A stretch of 64,000 nucleotides of DNA from Erodium maritimum (lineage: Eukaryota > Streptophyta > Magnoliopsida > Geraniales > Geraniaceae). The translations under genes were made by a program, and so were the position numbers. Position 1 is the stretch's first letter; each line of letters begins with the position of its first letter. Below, one piece after another: positions 32,702-43,117 of the stretch. The notes under the pieces are model-generated. The model saw only the letters and a program-made list of their open reading frames with translations. It ran no database searches and had not been told where the DNA came from. The DNA lies in contig OY997590.1 in the NCBI GenBank assembly GCA_963921825.1, positions 55,480,012 to 55,544,011 on the forward strand, in the 5' to 3' direction.

Positions 32702-33293
32702 GCAAAGGAGGCCCCAGCAGGGGCAAAGGGAAGAAGACCATCCTGAAGACCAGAAGTGGATCGCAGTATGCTCGCCCACCGGAGACCAAGAAGCGCAAGG
32801 GGGACCTGAATACCCACTAGCAGCCCTGGGAGCTGCTATTTCAGGGGGATGTCCAAGCAGATGGAGCGGAGGTCCAGAGGCCTCCGATGGAGGAATGATC
32901 GGTCCCAGCAGGGGTGGGAGGCGTCGCCATCAGCCTATACCCACAGACCCGGGACAACCACTGGGAGGTCCCGGACAGCCTGCACTATCAGCACCAGTCA
33001 CTTTATTTTACTGCTACTTCTGTTATGTTTTTTGGGACTATGTTTTTTCTGTTGGTTTTGGACATTGCTTTATTTTCCCCCGTTATGTTGAAACGGCGGT
33101 AGGGGGTTATCTTGAGTTGTTGCCCACGAGTTCAAGTGGGCTAAAATTATGGGTCCATGAGCGTCGGGCTTGCTACGGTCGGCCCGGACAAACATCTGGA
33201 ACCCGAGGCGGTCACGCCTCATCTTGTCTGATTGCCAGTTGGCATTAATGAAATATCCGGTTACCCGTTTCAAAAAAAATCTAATTAATTATT

Positions 33294-33860
33294 ATGTAAG
33301 ATGGTAATTAAATACAAATAATGACTTCGTCCTATGAACAATTAATTAATTAAATGAGATTCGTTATATCAAATACAATTTTACCGATTTATTTAAGTTG
33401 AACCTCTAAGGTTTATTTCATCATGGTCTTTATTCTATTGTGTGTGATCCTTTAGGATTCATATGATGTTGGTAGTGAGCAAAATTATGATTTCATTCAC
33501 AAGTTATGGGTAACTCCTAGTAGGTGAAAAATCACAAGTTCGGATTGTAAGTGAAAAATCACATGCATGGTCATGCTTCTTTTACAATCATCCACTCACT
33601 AAGAGGGGCCCTAATGAAATTTGACTTTTATAAACACAAGTGATAAGTCCCTACGATCACAACCCATATACCTCATATATGCGTACTCGCATCCTAATAA
33701 CTATCTATTAAGAGTAGTTCTTGGTTATGTTAAGACATGAATCAACACATATAGATAGTACGGTGATGTCATGGTTGTATGACAAAGATTTACTTTGGTA
33801 GTTGGAAAAAGTGCTTCAAATCATTCCCATAAGTGTATCACACAGCCCAACCCACGTTTG
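33294..33860. other. AT-rich sequence, possible copia LTR remainder
   Basis: This continues the segment ending at 28403. Phrases such as tgtgtgatcctttaggattc and acaagttatgggtaactcc recall plant copia LTRs, and gtgaaaaatcaca is repeated twice. No gene. The right end is cut by the copia solo LTR (duplication gtttg). Confidence 0.35.
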
Positions 33861-35453
33861 TGTTGGGTCACGAGGTAGGGTTGGAGATGAACCAACTCGC
33901 AGCAGAAAATCAATGAAAACCGAGAGACAATTAAAATCATGAAACAACTAACAAAGAATGGATTCACAATAAATTAAAAATTCAGTAATATTTCTTACCA
34001 AAACAAGAACACCGGGTAACGAATGATTGGCTTCAGTCTCCAAGACGCCTACGTATCCACATGGGAATCAAAGTCACGTAGTTCTTCTCTTTGAGTACTC
34101 AAGAACACAAAAATGGAGGTGGGAGCTTGCCTTGGCCGAAATTGTCATGGAGAGGAGGGAGAAGTTGTGTTTCCTATTCTTGCCTTGTGTTTGTTATGTT
34201 GAAAAAAGATGACGTAAACATAACAAACCCCGTACTTGTCCAACTAAAGGCATGGGACAAGCATGGTGACAAGTAAGGTGTAAATAGGACAAAGTATGGC
34301 TAGATAAGATGGGTTAGGTGGTGAATCACCAACACCTTAATCCTTGTCATGCTTACTTTGTACTAATTAATGAAGACTTGATTAATTAGTTCCATGGGCC
34401 TCTTGGAACATGCCACATGGCCATTTCCATCGAGGTCCCATGATTCGCTCATCACCTCCAAGCCCTCCATACCGGAAATGCCCAACATTATCCGACGCGA
34501 TCAATCCAAGACTCCAACCTTTGTCTCGATCCGTAAAGTCCCATTCACTTACGGGCACAGGACCCAAAACCCAGTTTTTTTCATGTCCCGAGACAACTCC
34601 CTTTTGGCCATTCTCCATAATTGTGTCAATGAGTTTCACCTTCCGGTGTGACCCTTAGGTTTATGCATGTCAATAGATCAATGTAAAATCCCAATTTACT
34701 TGATCCTATTTAAGGGGCAACTAACGAGACTTTAGTATTGCCTGGCACTGCATAACGAATCGTTCATTTCGAATCTAACCTTTCCGTCACCCTTGTCATT
34801 ATCCTTTTATCTCCGATATCCTGATTGAGATAAGGCATAGAGACGTCATCCTTATTATTCTCAATCACTGTTCCTTGATATGTGAGATGACTGAATATAT
34901 GATACATAGTATCATGTGCACAACCATGCTATTCTTTCAGTCACTCTCGATCAAGCGGCCGAGAACCGATATCTTTCCCATACCATAGTATGAGGGATAA
35001 ATCCCTTAGCCGTATTTTGGGTCACTCATGTAGTCCGTCCTCAAGCCAATCATGGCCATTATGGAATCCCTGTTACGGACAACGTTAGGCTCAAATCAAA
35101 CTCAGTTGTTTACTGCATAGCGATCACAAAGACTCCTTGGTCTAAGGATACGTGACAAGCTACGACGATGAATATGGTCATGACTTGATCTATGGCACAT
35201 ATTCATGTCAGGTCATCCAATATCATGTCCCACATGATATCTATGATCACACTCCAGAATCCCATTCCAATGACTAACAGAATGTAAGCCATAAAGAGTC
35301 ATCTTTCATACTAGTCGCTTTTAGTGAAGCTTTGTTGACTAGGGACCCATCGAGTGTGATCTATCTCGATCTATGGTTCTATTCGCATGGTGGGCATAGA
35401 TCAGAACACACATCGATATATTACTCCAACAAATAAGTAATATAAGACTAACA
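33861..35453 (-). mobile_element. Ty1-copia solo LTR, second copy
   Basis: It starts tgttgggtcacg and ends gactaaca, with the exact duplication gtttg (33856-33860 and 35454-35458). It is 1,593 bp, about 95 bp shorter than the other LTRs of the family, mostly because about 70 bp are missing just before the terminal gactaaca. It is more diverged from the full element than the copy at 282-1970, so it is probably older. Confidence 0.95.
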
Positions 35454-35736
35454 GTTTGTGCACTAACCAACGTTTTTGTATTCTCTAGTTCCATTTCTCC
35501 TTGTATTTAACAACCCATAATAGCAATAATATGATAATTTTCTTTCATTTTTCTTTTTTTTTCTTTCTAAATATGACCTACTCAAATATGCACCATATAT
35601 TTTTTCAAATAATTCTATTTCCCGCCTTACCACCACTTTTCTTTTTCATAAGGGATATAAAATTTTAAATTTTCCCCTTTCTCCACTCTTTTGGGGTAAG
35701 ACTACAATTTATAGCTAAATACAATCATATGTCATA

Positions 35737-36505
35737 AGGATGGGCATGCAGGGGATTGTTGCAGACACGTTTAGAATTTGGTTGGAAAAAGGATGGGTGG
35801 TGGATGGAGGAAGCTTTAAGGACATCGTTGCGGTGTCCTGTTGGGAGCTATGGAAAGCCCGAAATCAGAGGGTCTGGGAGGGTAAGAGCCCGTCTGTGGA
35901 AGGTATAAGCCGGGGCGCCCAAATTTTGTTGGCAGGTTGGGTGGAGGCGCAAATCCCGAGGGTGGTTGGAACGGTGGGGGAGGCAAGGGAGAGGGACAAA
36001 TGGAGGACACCGCCGGTGAATGGATGGAAGGTAAACGTAGATGTTGCGGTGTTCCCAGGTTTCGGGGGTGGAGGTCGATGGGTGTGTCGGGACGATACGG
36101 GTGCCCCAATATTTTTAAGGAGTTGGTAATTTAAGGACATCCAGGTCCCAGAGTTACTGGAAGTGTTGGCGGTCAAAGAGGCTTTAAAGGACCTGGAAAA
36201 CCGAGACATGGGGCAGGGGGTGGTCGAATCTGACTGCCTAGGAGTTGTTCAGGCAATCTATAGTCCGGCGGCACTAATAACACCTTTGGGGGCCATTATC
36301 GGTGACTGTAAGCAGGTTTTATTTTCATTACAAAATGTTAAAGTGGTCCATGTAAGAAGGACTGCTAATAGAGTAGCTCATGAGCTAGCTAGAAACGCCC
36401 GTTTATGGGTTAATTTGGTGTGAGATTGTAACTTACTGTCGGAACCTCTTCCCAGGTTACTGGCGGCTGATTCTAATTAATAAATCCCAACATTTTCGTC
36501 AAAAA
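35737..36505 (+). pseudogene. LINE tail: RNase H-like domain, 5'-truncated
   Basis: A 16-bp target-site duplication, acaatcatatg-t-(c/t)-ata (35721-35736 and 36506-36521, one mismatch), flanks it. The reading CWELWKARNQRVWEG, PVNGWKVNVDVAVF, then after a stop VLAVKEALKDLENRD, VESDCLGVVQAIYS, VKVVHVRRTANRVAHELA is the zf-RVT linker and RNase H-like (RVT_3) end of plant LINE ORF2. It ends taataaatcc and a short A run. A stop at 36132-36134 splits the frame. Only the 3' end of a LINE transcript was copied. Confidence 0.9.
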
Positions 36506-36628
36506 ACAATCATATGTTATACCAATACACACATTTTCTCTACCTTTTTTGTTCACTCAATATCCCATTCCCAAATAATAACCCCACTCAACGAAGCACC
36601 TAAGAAAAGAAATATGGATTCAAAGACA

Positions 36629-38753
36629 CATTTTTTTTATAAGCGAAAATTTTATTGAGCATAAGTTTCACAAAATAGTGAAACAAAGCGAGAAAACGAT
36701 CCTCGAAAAGGATATTTTCCCAAACCATAACAGCTACACAGAGCCAATAAAAAACAAGAACAACAAACCCAAATAGGAATTCGACAAGAGACCTGCTACT
36801 TCATTATCAGCCTGCTTGACCAAGTCCTACCCGAATTCAAACACGATAACCGGTTAGAAACCGAAATGGGTATTAGCTCTTCCCCTAAAGTCGTGTCAGG
36901 GAAATCATCTTCCTCGCTATCCTTGACTACCTCCTCAAGACTCTGAGGTGCGACTGCAGAATTCAAAGGTACGATCGCCAAAGCACTAGCAACTTTTTTC
37001 CTGACTTTTGTGCAATAACTCCAATTATCTGAGCTATCTTTCTTAGCAATATCAATGAAGAAACTACCCGAGCTGCCTCCTTTATCAGCCGAGGTTTTAG
37101 CCCTTGTCTGATAAAATACTGTTGGAGGAGTCGTCTTCTTTGATTCACCCTTCTTGGGACGGCCACGTTTTTTCGGTTGAGCTATAATATCACAAGTTCT
37201 TGCCTTCGGAGGTTGAAGGAGAACCTCCTTCCACGGGCTACTCTGGTGTTCCACAACAGTGTGACGGGCTTCTTCAGCCATCAAGTCAACAAACCGACTT
37301 TCATTACCCATACCCGACCCCAAAGGAGAAATACAGCTCCCCCAAAAAATTTGCTTATGGGCTTCGGAATCAGAACCCACACCAAGGCCCAATGGCAAAG
37401 CCTGTAGATTTTTTTTCTTGTTGGGCTTCACAAGATTGCGCGTGGGCCTTAGGTCCATAATCCTGACTGGCCAAAACGACATCAACTCGCGCGTTACCTT
37501 CTTCTTCCCACCAATCTCGCGCGCGTCTGGGGCAGAACGGGAAACTAAATCGGGATCAACACTTTTTGAAACAAAGCAATCTCTCGGATCACGGGATTTC
37601 AAAATCATATCTTGTCGTTCCCGCGAAGAGTCATGAGAACTGATTTTGACTTGCTCTGCTCTACTGTTCGTCGCCGGACGTGATGCCGGATAACGCGCCA
37701 ATGCTAAAAATAGAACATACCCGTTGATCTTATACCCATTGAAGGTCTCCACTTCCTTTGATGCAGCTTCTGAGGACGAAAATGCAACAAAACCGAAACG
37801 TTTTCCTCCCCTGTTCAGACGCTTTAGAACAGAACACCCTACAATGTCGCCAAAAGCTCCAAACGTGCTCCGGACCCAGTCCTCAGAGGTTTCATAAGGT
37901 AAGTTACGGATGTATATCTTATTCGGGATTACCTGGATGAGATCGCTCTCCTTGGGAATCGCCGAATTCCGATGAGCTCGTTCTTTAGATGCCTCACCCG
38001 CTCCCAACTCACCTGTTGACAAAGGAGCGACCTTTTCTAAAGTTACCGGCTTCTTCTTCCCATCTGAAAACGGAACCCCTGATGAGGCTGCCTTATTTGG
38101 TCTCAATTCTGTCACCTTTGTCTTCTCAGTGGCTGCTTTGCCTTTCACAATCCTCTTATCAGAAGAAGCTGCAATCCTACAATAATCTTCGTAAGAGAAG
38201 ATGAGCACTGAACAATTTTTTGGAAAAGAGAGCATGTTGACTCCTGCGATTCCTCTGGATCTTCTTTTGCTTCAATGAAGAAGCTCTGAAACCACAACTT
38301 CGACCAGCCAACCGCACACTCCCTGAGCCAAAGTCGGCAAACCACCAGTCGCAGAACCAGTTCAAATCAGGTTCACCAGTGACTGTCCCACACCTGCAAA
38401 ACATGATCCGAGTTCAAGTGCTCGACGATGGGACCACCAAGCCAGGAACACAACACCGGTCAAGACGAACTCCAAAGCAGAAACAGGACCTGCAAGCACT
38501 AAAACCTGCACCGATCCTGATGGACGGCGAGCAGAAAAACGAAGCCGAGGTCAGAATGGATCAGCGAAGAAGCCTAGAGAGCCTTTGCCGCACACCACAC
38601 AAACCGACCTCCTCTGATCCTGAACCTCCACCGGCTAACACACGGCGAGGCACAAAGCGCTGGGGATGACGCGAATCCGAACGCAGATGGAAAGCGGCGC
38701 GGGAGGCGCGTTCAAAACTAGGGTCGACACCTCACTTGAAACATAGACAGGGA
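36629..38753 (-). mobile_element. ORF1-only LINE no. 4 (RRM type)
   Basis: An 11-bp direct repeat, attcaaagaca (36618-36628 and 38754-38764), flanks 2,125 bp. On the minus strand it has a GC-rich leader of about 0.5 kb, one long ORF, a 3' UTR with ctcaataaaattttcgc, and a poly(A) run at the left edge. It has no ORF2. It resembles plant L1 elements whose ORF1 carries an RRM (the BNR group described from beet), but here the ORF1 stands alone. Confidence 0.87.
36796..38235 (-). CDS. LINE ORF1-type protein with RRM and AT-hook
   Basis: This 479-residue frame is unbroken. Residues 105-182 form an RNA recognition motif: RNP2 is IYIRNL (107-112) and RNP1 is KRFGFVAF (145-152), so the aromatic RNA-contact positions are kept. 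Residues 354-363 (PKKRGRPKKG) are an AT-hook-like DNA-binding motif. The rest is Ser/Lys-rich and probably disordered, with an acidic stretch (SEEDDFPDTT) near the end. I chose the ATG at 38235, the first in the frame, which lies behind a GC-rich leader. LINE ORF1 proteins bind their own RNA and act as chaperones in the transposition particle. The element has poly(A) and target-site duplications, so a LINE origin is firm, but whether the protein is still made is unknown. No CCHC knuckle is present. A damaged relative is at 46306-50806. Confidence 0.82.
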   Translation of the reverse strand: MLSFPKNCSVLIFSYEDYCRIAASSDKRIVKGKAATEKTKVTELRPNKAASSGVPFSDGKKKPVTLEKVAPLSTGELGAGEASKERAHRNSAIPKESDLIQVIPNKIYIRNLPYETSEDWVRSTFGAFGDIVGCSVLKRLNRGGKRFGFVAFSSSEAASKEVETFNGYKINGYVLFLALARYPASRPATNSRAEQVKISSHDSSRERQDMILKSRDPRDCFVSKSVDPDLVSRSAPDAREIGGKKKVTRELMSFWPVRIMDLRPTRNLVKPNKKKNLQALPLGLGVGSDSEAHKQIFWGSCISPLGSGMGNESRFVDLMAEEARHTVVEHQSSPWKEVLLQPPKARTCDIIAQPKKRGRPKKGESKKTTPPTVFYQTRAKTSADKGGSSGSFFIDIAKKDSSDNWSYCTKVRKKVASALAIVPLNSAVAPQSLEEVVKDSEEDDFPDTTLGEELIPISVSNRLSCLNSGRTWSSRLIMK

Positions 38754-40024
38754 ATTCAAAGACATATTGTAATATTTGGGTTAGAATAAAAGGATCAGGC
38801 TCAAATAGGGTGACTAAGCACATTCAAATGTAGGCAATTTTGCTCAAACAGTCCATATATGGCCTAAAATAATTTTCTCAATTAACCATGTTCCTTATTC
38901 TTATTTTGCCTCGAATGAGACATACATATAGTTCTAGACTCAGCTTACAATACATAGGAATTAGATGAATCAATGACTTATTCCAGCGAACACTAAATCA
39001 AAACCTTCTTCAAACTCATTCTGTTTCTAATGAACGTGCTTACATTTAGTTTGAATTATGCAAGGAAATGAATATGTGAAATAGTTCACATATCAAAACC
39101 TTAAGATCATGCACACTAGACTCAACAAATTACCAGAATATATTTTTTTGAGTTTTCAAATCGTTCTAATTTTTTTGGGGTTTTTCACAAATAATTTTTT
39201 CAAGACAAAATGATGCATGAACACACAAATGTAGAAAAAAAAGCAAGGCATACCCCACCCCACACTTTAAACTCAACATTGTCCCTAATGCGATTCAATC
39301 CTACACATGCTACTAACACATAACTAGTAACTCCATACTTATTTAAAACAATCAGGAAATTAAGAGAACTATGAGGCATAACCTATCAACACAACATGTT
39401 GGACGCTCAACACCCACCAACAAAGCATTAAAGTTCACAAGTAGGTATTAAACATGGTAAAAAAAAGAGGTATGGATATGTTACCCCTTCACTGATGCTA
39501 CTTGTGCATGAATAGTATAATTTTGCTTTGTGCATGTTAGACGAAAATGGTACTTCGCCCAAGTGAGTTCATAAGAAATTGACGCTAACGGATACGACTG
39601 TAATTCTCAAGCTTCCATCCTTTATCCCAAAATTGAATAAATACTTAGAAAATAAGAACAAGACGGAACATATACAAAATAAAAAAGGGGTATGGACATT
39701 GGGTTGCCTACAAACTAGCGCATGCGTTTAACGTCGTTAGCTCGGCGGATAAGAGGCTTAATCATAAGGACTCCTGAATGTCCATACTTCCATTGCGTTC
39801 TTCTCTTCAATTGTGGACGTGAAGGCGAGAGAAGGAACACGATGTAGCATAAGAATCTTCTCCTTGATTTTTGTAAAAGCTCCAAACTCAATGCTAACTT
39901 CATAAAGCTTACATTAACCAAATAATTGTGATCAAGTCCTTCTTGGCACAACTTGATACGAATATGAATCCCATGAAGCGGAAAATGCACCTACCAAAAA
40001 TGGTCAATGACATCTACCAAAACA

Positions 40025-40218
40025 AAATAAAAGCTCACGAATGGGGAATGAGGAATAGTCAATGTATCAAAAGCTTCATGCTCAATATTAACTTTAAAAA
40101 TCAATTGTATTGGTTGGACATAAATAAAAGCTCACGAATGGGGAATGAGGAATAGTCAATGTATCAAAAGCTTCATGCTCAATATTAACTTTAAAAATCA
40201 ATTGTATTGGTTGGACAT
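40025..40218. repeat. Perfect 97-bp tandem duplication
   Basis: The unit beginning aaataaaagctcacgaatgg occurs at 40025-40121 and again at 40122-40218 with no difference that I can see. The surrounding element is old, so this is a recent local duplication. Confidence 0.9.
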
Positions 40219-40438
40219 AAATAATTGATTTGCTAGAATCCTAAAATGAATCTCTTAGATTGAAGGGAATTTTGACATCATGCTCGATGTTTATAGAAAT
40301 AAAATCAATGGGATATTCAATTACAACCGCTCTCTTGAGAGCATCTTCCATAGTAACATTTGGATATCTAATAGATCTGTCAGCCAACTATATGAATACT
40401 ATGGGAAGATTTGCCTCAACAAGAGGTTGCAAACTTTT

Positions 40439-40948
40439 TTATACAGCTATACAATCATTAATTACATCTTCAAAATTCAATGCATCAAAACTACATGGAG
40501 ATGGAATTAACACTATACAAGAGAGATAAAAATTTGATACCTCACTTTCCGCCCTTACCTCTAAACTCATGGTTGAATCATGAGTTGCTTGTTCCATTGT
40601 GTAACATAAGTGGTTGGAATGATAATCCTCAATATGAACTGCTTGATCATATATGGTCGTCTCATTAATCAATTGCATGAGATCATTTAATTGATCTTGA
40701 AGCTCGTGGACCGCAGATGTTATGTTCTCTTGTTTCATCAACATTCGCATCAGTAGCTTGTCCTTATCATCTTGTTGCTTCATGAAAGTAAGACATAATT
40801 CTTCAAATGAAGACTCCTTCTTGTCATTAGCCCATTGCGGTTCAACATAATAACATCGGATCAAAAGTGGAAGCCCCACTTGAATGCACATGATACGCAT
40901 AATTGGAATGCAAATGATCATTAGCTCCACATAAATCAAAATAGACAT
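40439..40948 (-). pseudogene. Gag C-terminal remnant, Athila/Tat-like
   Basis: The segment QWANDKKESSFEELCLTFMK, QQDDKDKLLMRMLMKQ, VHELQDQLNDLMQLINE resembles the part of Athila/Tat gag just before protease (SSLEELLLKFI..NE..I..Q.ASIRNLE.Q.GQL), a predicted coiled coil. There is no zinc knuckle and no protease. The N-terminal part of the frame is hydrophobic and probably spurious. It is one surviving piece of the remnant gypsy element. Confidence 0.5.
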
Positions 40949-41005
40949 TATGATAATATCAATACTCCATAAAAATTAAGTTTCAATGCATCAACTAAAA
41001 ATATA

Positions 41006-42319
41006 GGGAAAATATCAGTTTAGTACCCCTAACTAGGCACTTATAACACATTAAGTACCCTAACTAAATTTTTTTGCTAAAAACATGCCTTAACTTTTCA
41101 AAAATAACATGTTAGTATTTTCCATCTACTTTTTAATAGAAAATGGTCATGTGCTCTGCACATGACCATATATTTTTTAAAAATTCCCAAACTACCCATT
41201 TGACCTCTTAAAACCTAACTTCCTATTGGTTTTCCATTGAGCAGCCAATTCCCTGTGCTAAAGCATACATTCCATGCCTTCGTTCCTCTGTCCTAGAGCT
41301 GCCAATCTCCCTCTCAACCGCCTTGTCCCCGACTTGCTCGATCGTGATGCATGGCGTCGATTCCATTCGCTAGTGCCAGGAACTTGCCTCGCCATGAGTT
41401 CTGACGACAATAGCTCTTCCATGCCCTCTCTCTCAAGAACACGAAGGTCCTGCTGCGAAGCCGAGTTATGTGTTTTCTGCAACTTCTTCTTCTTCCATCC
41501 CGCCTCTCTTTCAAGAACACGAAGGTCCTGTTAGTGGCGGCTCGCGACAGTGGGGTTTGGGCGCTCACCTCCTCTTCCTCCATCTTCTGATTTTACTTTT
41601 TTAGATCTGGTGTGGGTTCACCAATCCAAATGATTTTTATCAAAAAAAAATCAAGTATAAAGCAAAAACACCGGTTATTGTCAGTATGAAGCAAAAATGA
41701 AGAAACAAGTATGAAGCATATCAACACTGCTTTTTATATAAAAAAACTGGTATTTGGGTGATTGAATCTGAGACAAATATCATGTATTATAAAGCAATAG
41801 AATTGAGATAAATGTATTTGGGGAATTTGTGTTTATGGATGGATTCAACAAATTTGTTCATTTGATTAAAGAAAATGAAGTTAATTTAAGAATTAATAAA
41901 AATAAGGAAATATTGAAAAAATAGGAATTGATGAAAAATCTGGTTTTTTTATAAAATAAAAACAGAATTTTATTACACCTGATTTTTAAAAATAAAAATC
42001 TGAATTTTATAATAAAAATCTGATTTTTAAAATAAAATTTGATTTCTTAAAATAAAATTTTAATTTTTAAAAATAAAACTGATTTTTATAGAATAAATAA
42101 AATCTATAAAGATTTCTTAAAAATAAATGGTAGAGGTTTGAAAATTTGATGGTAAGTGAGGTATATTATGGTCTTTATACGCTTTTTGGATGAAAAGTTA
42201 ACACCGTAAACTAAAGTGAATTTTTTTGATAGTTCGGGTACCTTTTTAGCGATTTTTTTAGTTAAGGTACCTGATGTGTTAATTGTGTCTAATTAGGGGT
42301 ACTAAACTGATATTTTCCC
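41006..42319. mobile_element. Non-autonomous MULE with GC-rich core
   Basis: The first 27 bp, beginning gggaaaatatcagtttagta, return perfectly inverted at the right end. The 9-bp flanks are aaaaatata (40997-41005) and aaaaatatg (42320-42328), one mismatch. Similarity of the arms extends inward for about 90 bp. The core at about 41215-41600 is clearly richer in G and C than the A/T-rich rest and is open on both strands for 70-90 codons. Such a core suggests a captured gene piece (Pack-MULE), but I cannot name the donor. No transposase is present. Confidence 0.82.
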
Positions 42320-42400
42320 AAAAATATGTTTACAAAAAAATGAAATAGTCGCAACACAAACACACAAATTATATAGAAAAAGTTTCCTTAATTTCTCCAT

Positions 42401-42413
42401 AGCAACAACGCCA
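42401..42413 (-). other. Degenerate primer binding site, Asp-tRNA type
   Basis: On the minus strand tggcgttgttgct resembles the tggcgccgttgcc primer site of Athila/Tat elements. It is preceded by LTR-end phrases (ttgggtacgataat, atactacttgacgatc). Confidence 0.45.
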
Positions 42414-42425
42414 TTAACTTGAGAC

Positions 42426-43117
42426 CCTGGGTAATATCACAGAAATGGTCACGACAAGCATATTGATCGTCAAGTAGTATTTTGGAATTAAAGTCCATAT
42501 TATCGTACCCAAGGGAGCACAAGACAAGCAATTACTATCTTAACCTGGAAATTATCTTCTTTTTTTTGTTCTCGCGGATATATTTATCAAGGATATGTTA
42601 TTCTCTTAATTGAGTCGGGGACTTACCAATACGTATTCTAAGCGTAATGGACGTCAAAAATAGGTATCCAAGATTGATGGGAGCTTACTAAAAAGATTTA
42701 TTTGCATTTTTGTATTACCAAAAGCATTAATTAACATAAACATATTTACACCAATACCATAATGAAGTTAAAAATGTGTCTGGTACTGGTGTAATCAAGG
42801 GCTGGTCATCTCTTCTATCAGGTATGTGCGTGGTACAGAAGTTTACAGTGGATATGTTTTGGGGACGAAAGGTCATTAGGGAGTATGTTTTTGTAGTTTC
42901 CTATGGCTCACAACTTTACACAAGTCTTTTTCCCGAGCTTTGTAAGCATATGGAACAAGCCTAACCACCTGCAGAAGCATAACGAAACACGAGCACAATA
43001 CGAACAAGAAAGGAAGAAGATGAGAGTTCGTTCAAATGAGAGCTTCTGGCTTTAACTGTATAAAAAAGTGAGTGATTACAAATGAGGTGTTCTACCTCTA
43101 TTTATACTAATCCAAGG
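42426..43117 (-). repeat. LTR-like sequence of the Athila/Tat remnant
   Basis: The part at 42545-42760 (tgttctcgcggat, gtcggggacttaccaatac, taagcgtaatggacgtc) is repeated at 51600-51727 plus 53342-53420. A further stretch (42825-42900) recurs at 53590-53655 and inverted at 51180-51260. It runs to the insertion site of the mini-LINE and resumes at 50825. I see no gene. Confidence 0.45.

Larger units (their letters stand above)
28418..33279 (+). mobile_element. ORF1-only LINE no. 3 with nested gypsy solo LTR
   Basis: A perfect 14-bp repeat, tctaattaattatt, flanks it (28404-28417 and 33280-33293). It ends in a run of eight A. Without the solo LTR it measures about 1.7 kb. It begins almost at the ORF1 start codon, encodes ORF1 only, and has a 3' UTR shared with the short derivative ending at 27486. 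Confidence 0.88.
38765..42425 (-). mobile_element. Athila/Tat-like gypsy remnant, mostly non-coding
   Basis: On the minus strand three signposts appear in order: a degenerate tRNA-Asp-type primer site (42401-42413), a gag C-terminal segment (40948-40439), and the post-pol motifs ctaacgacgttaaacgc...gtaggcaacccaat (near 39740-39695) and aagtgtggggtggggtatgcc (near 39270-39245). These are typical of Athila/Tat elements of dicots. Pol is absent. AT-rich sequence to 38765, and probably also 36506-36617 and 35459-35720 beyond the LINEs, looks like the long 3' non-coding region of the same element. It is old and hosts LINEs, a MULE and a copia LTR. Confidence 0.5.

Noticed and set aside
27726..33855. 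Copia solo LTR starting tgttggagacat and holding LINE no. 3
   Set aside because: The start and some phrases fit, but I could not find the CA end or a 5-bp duplication, so it is kept only as a low-confidence note.
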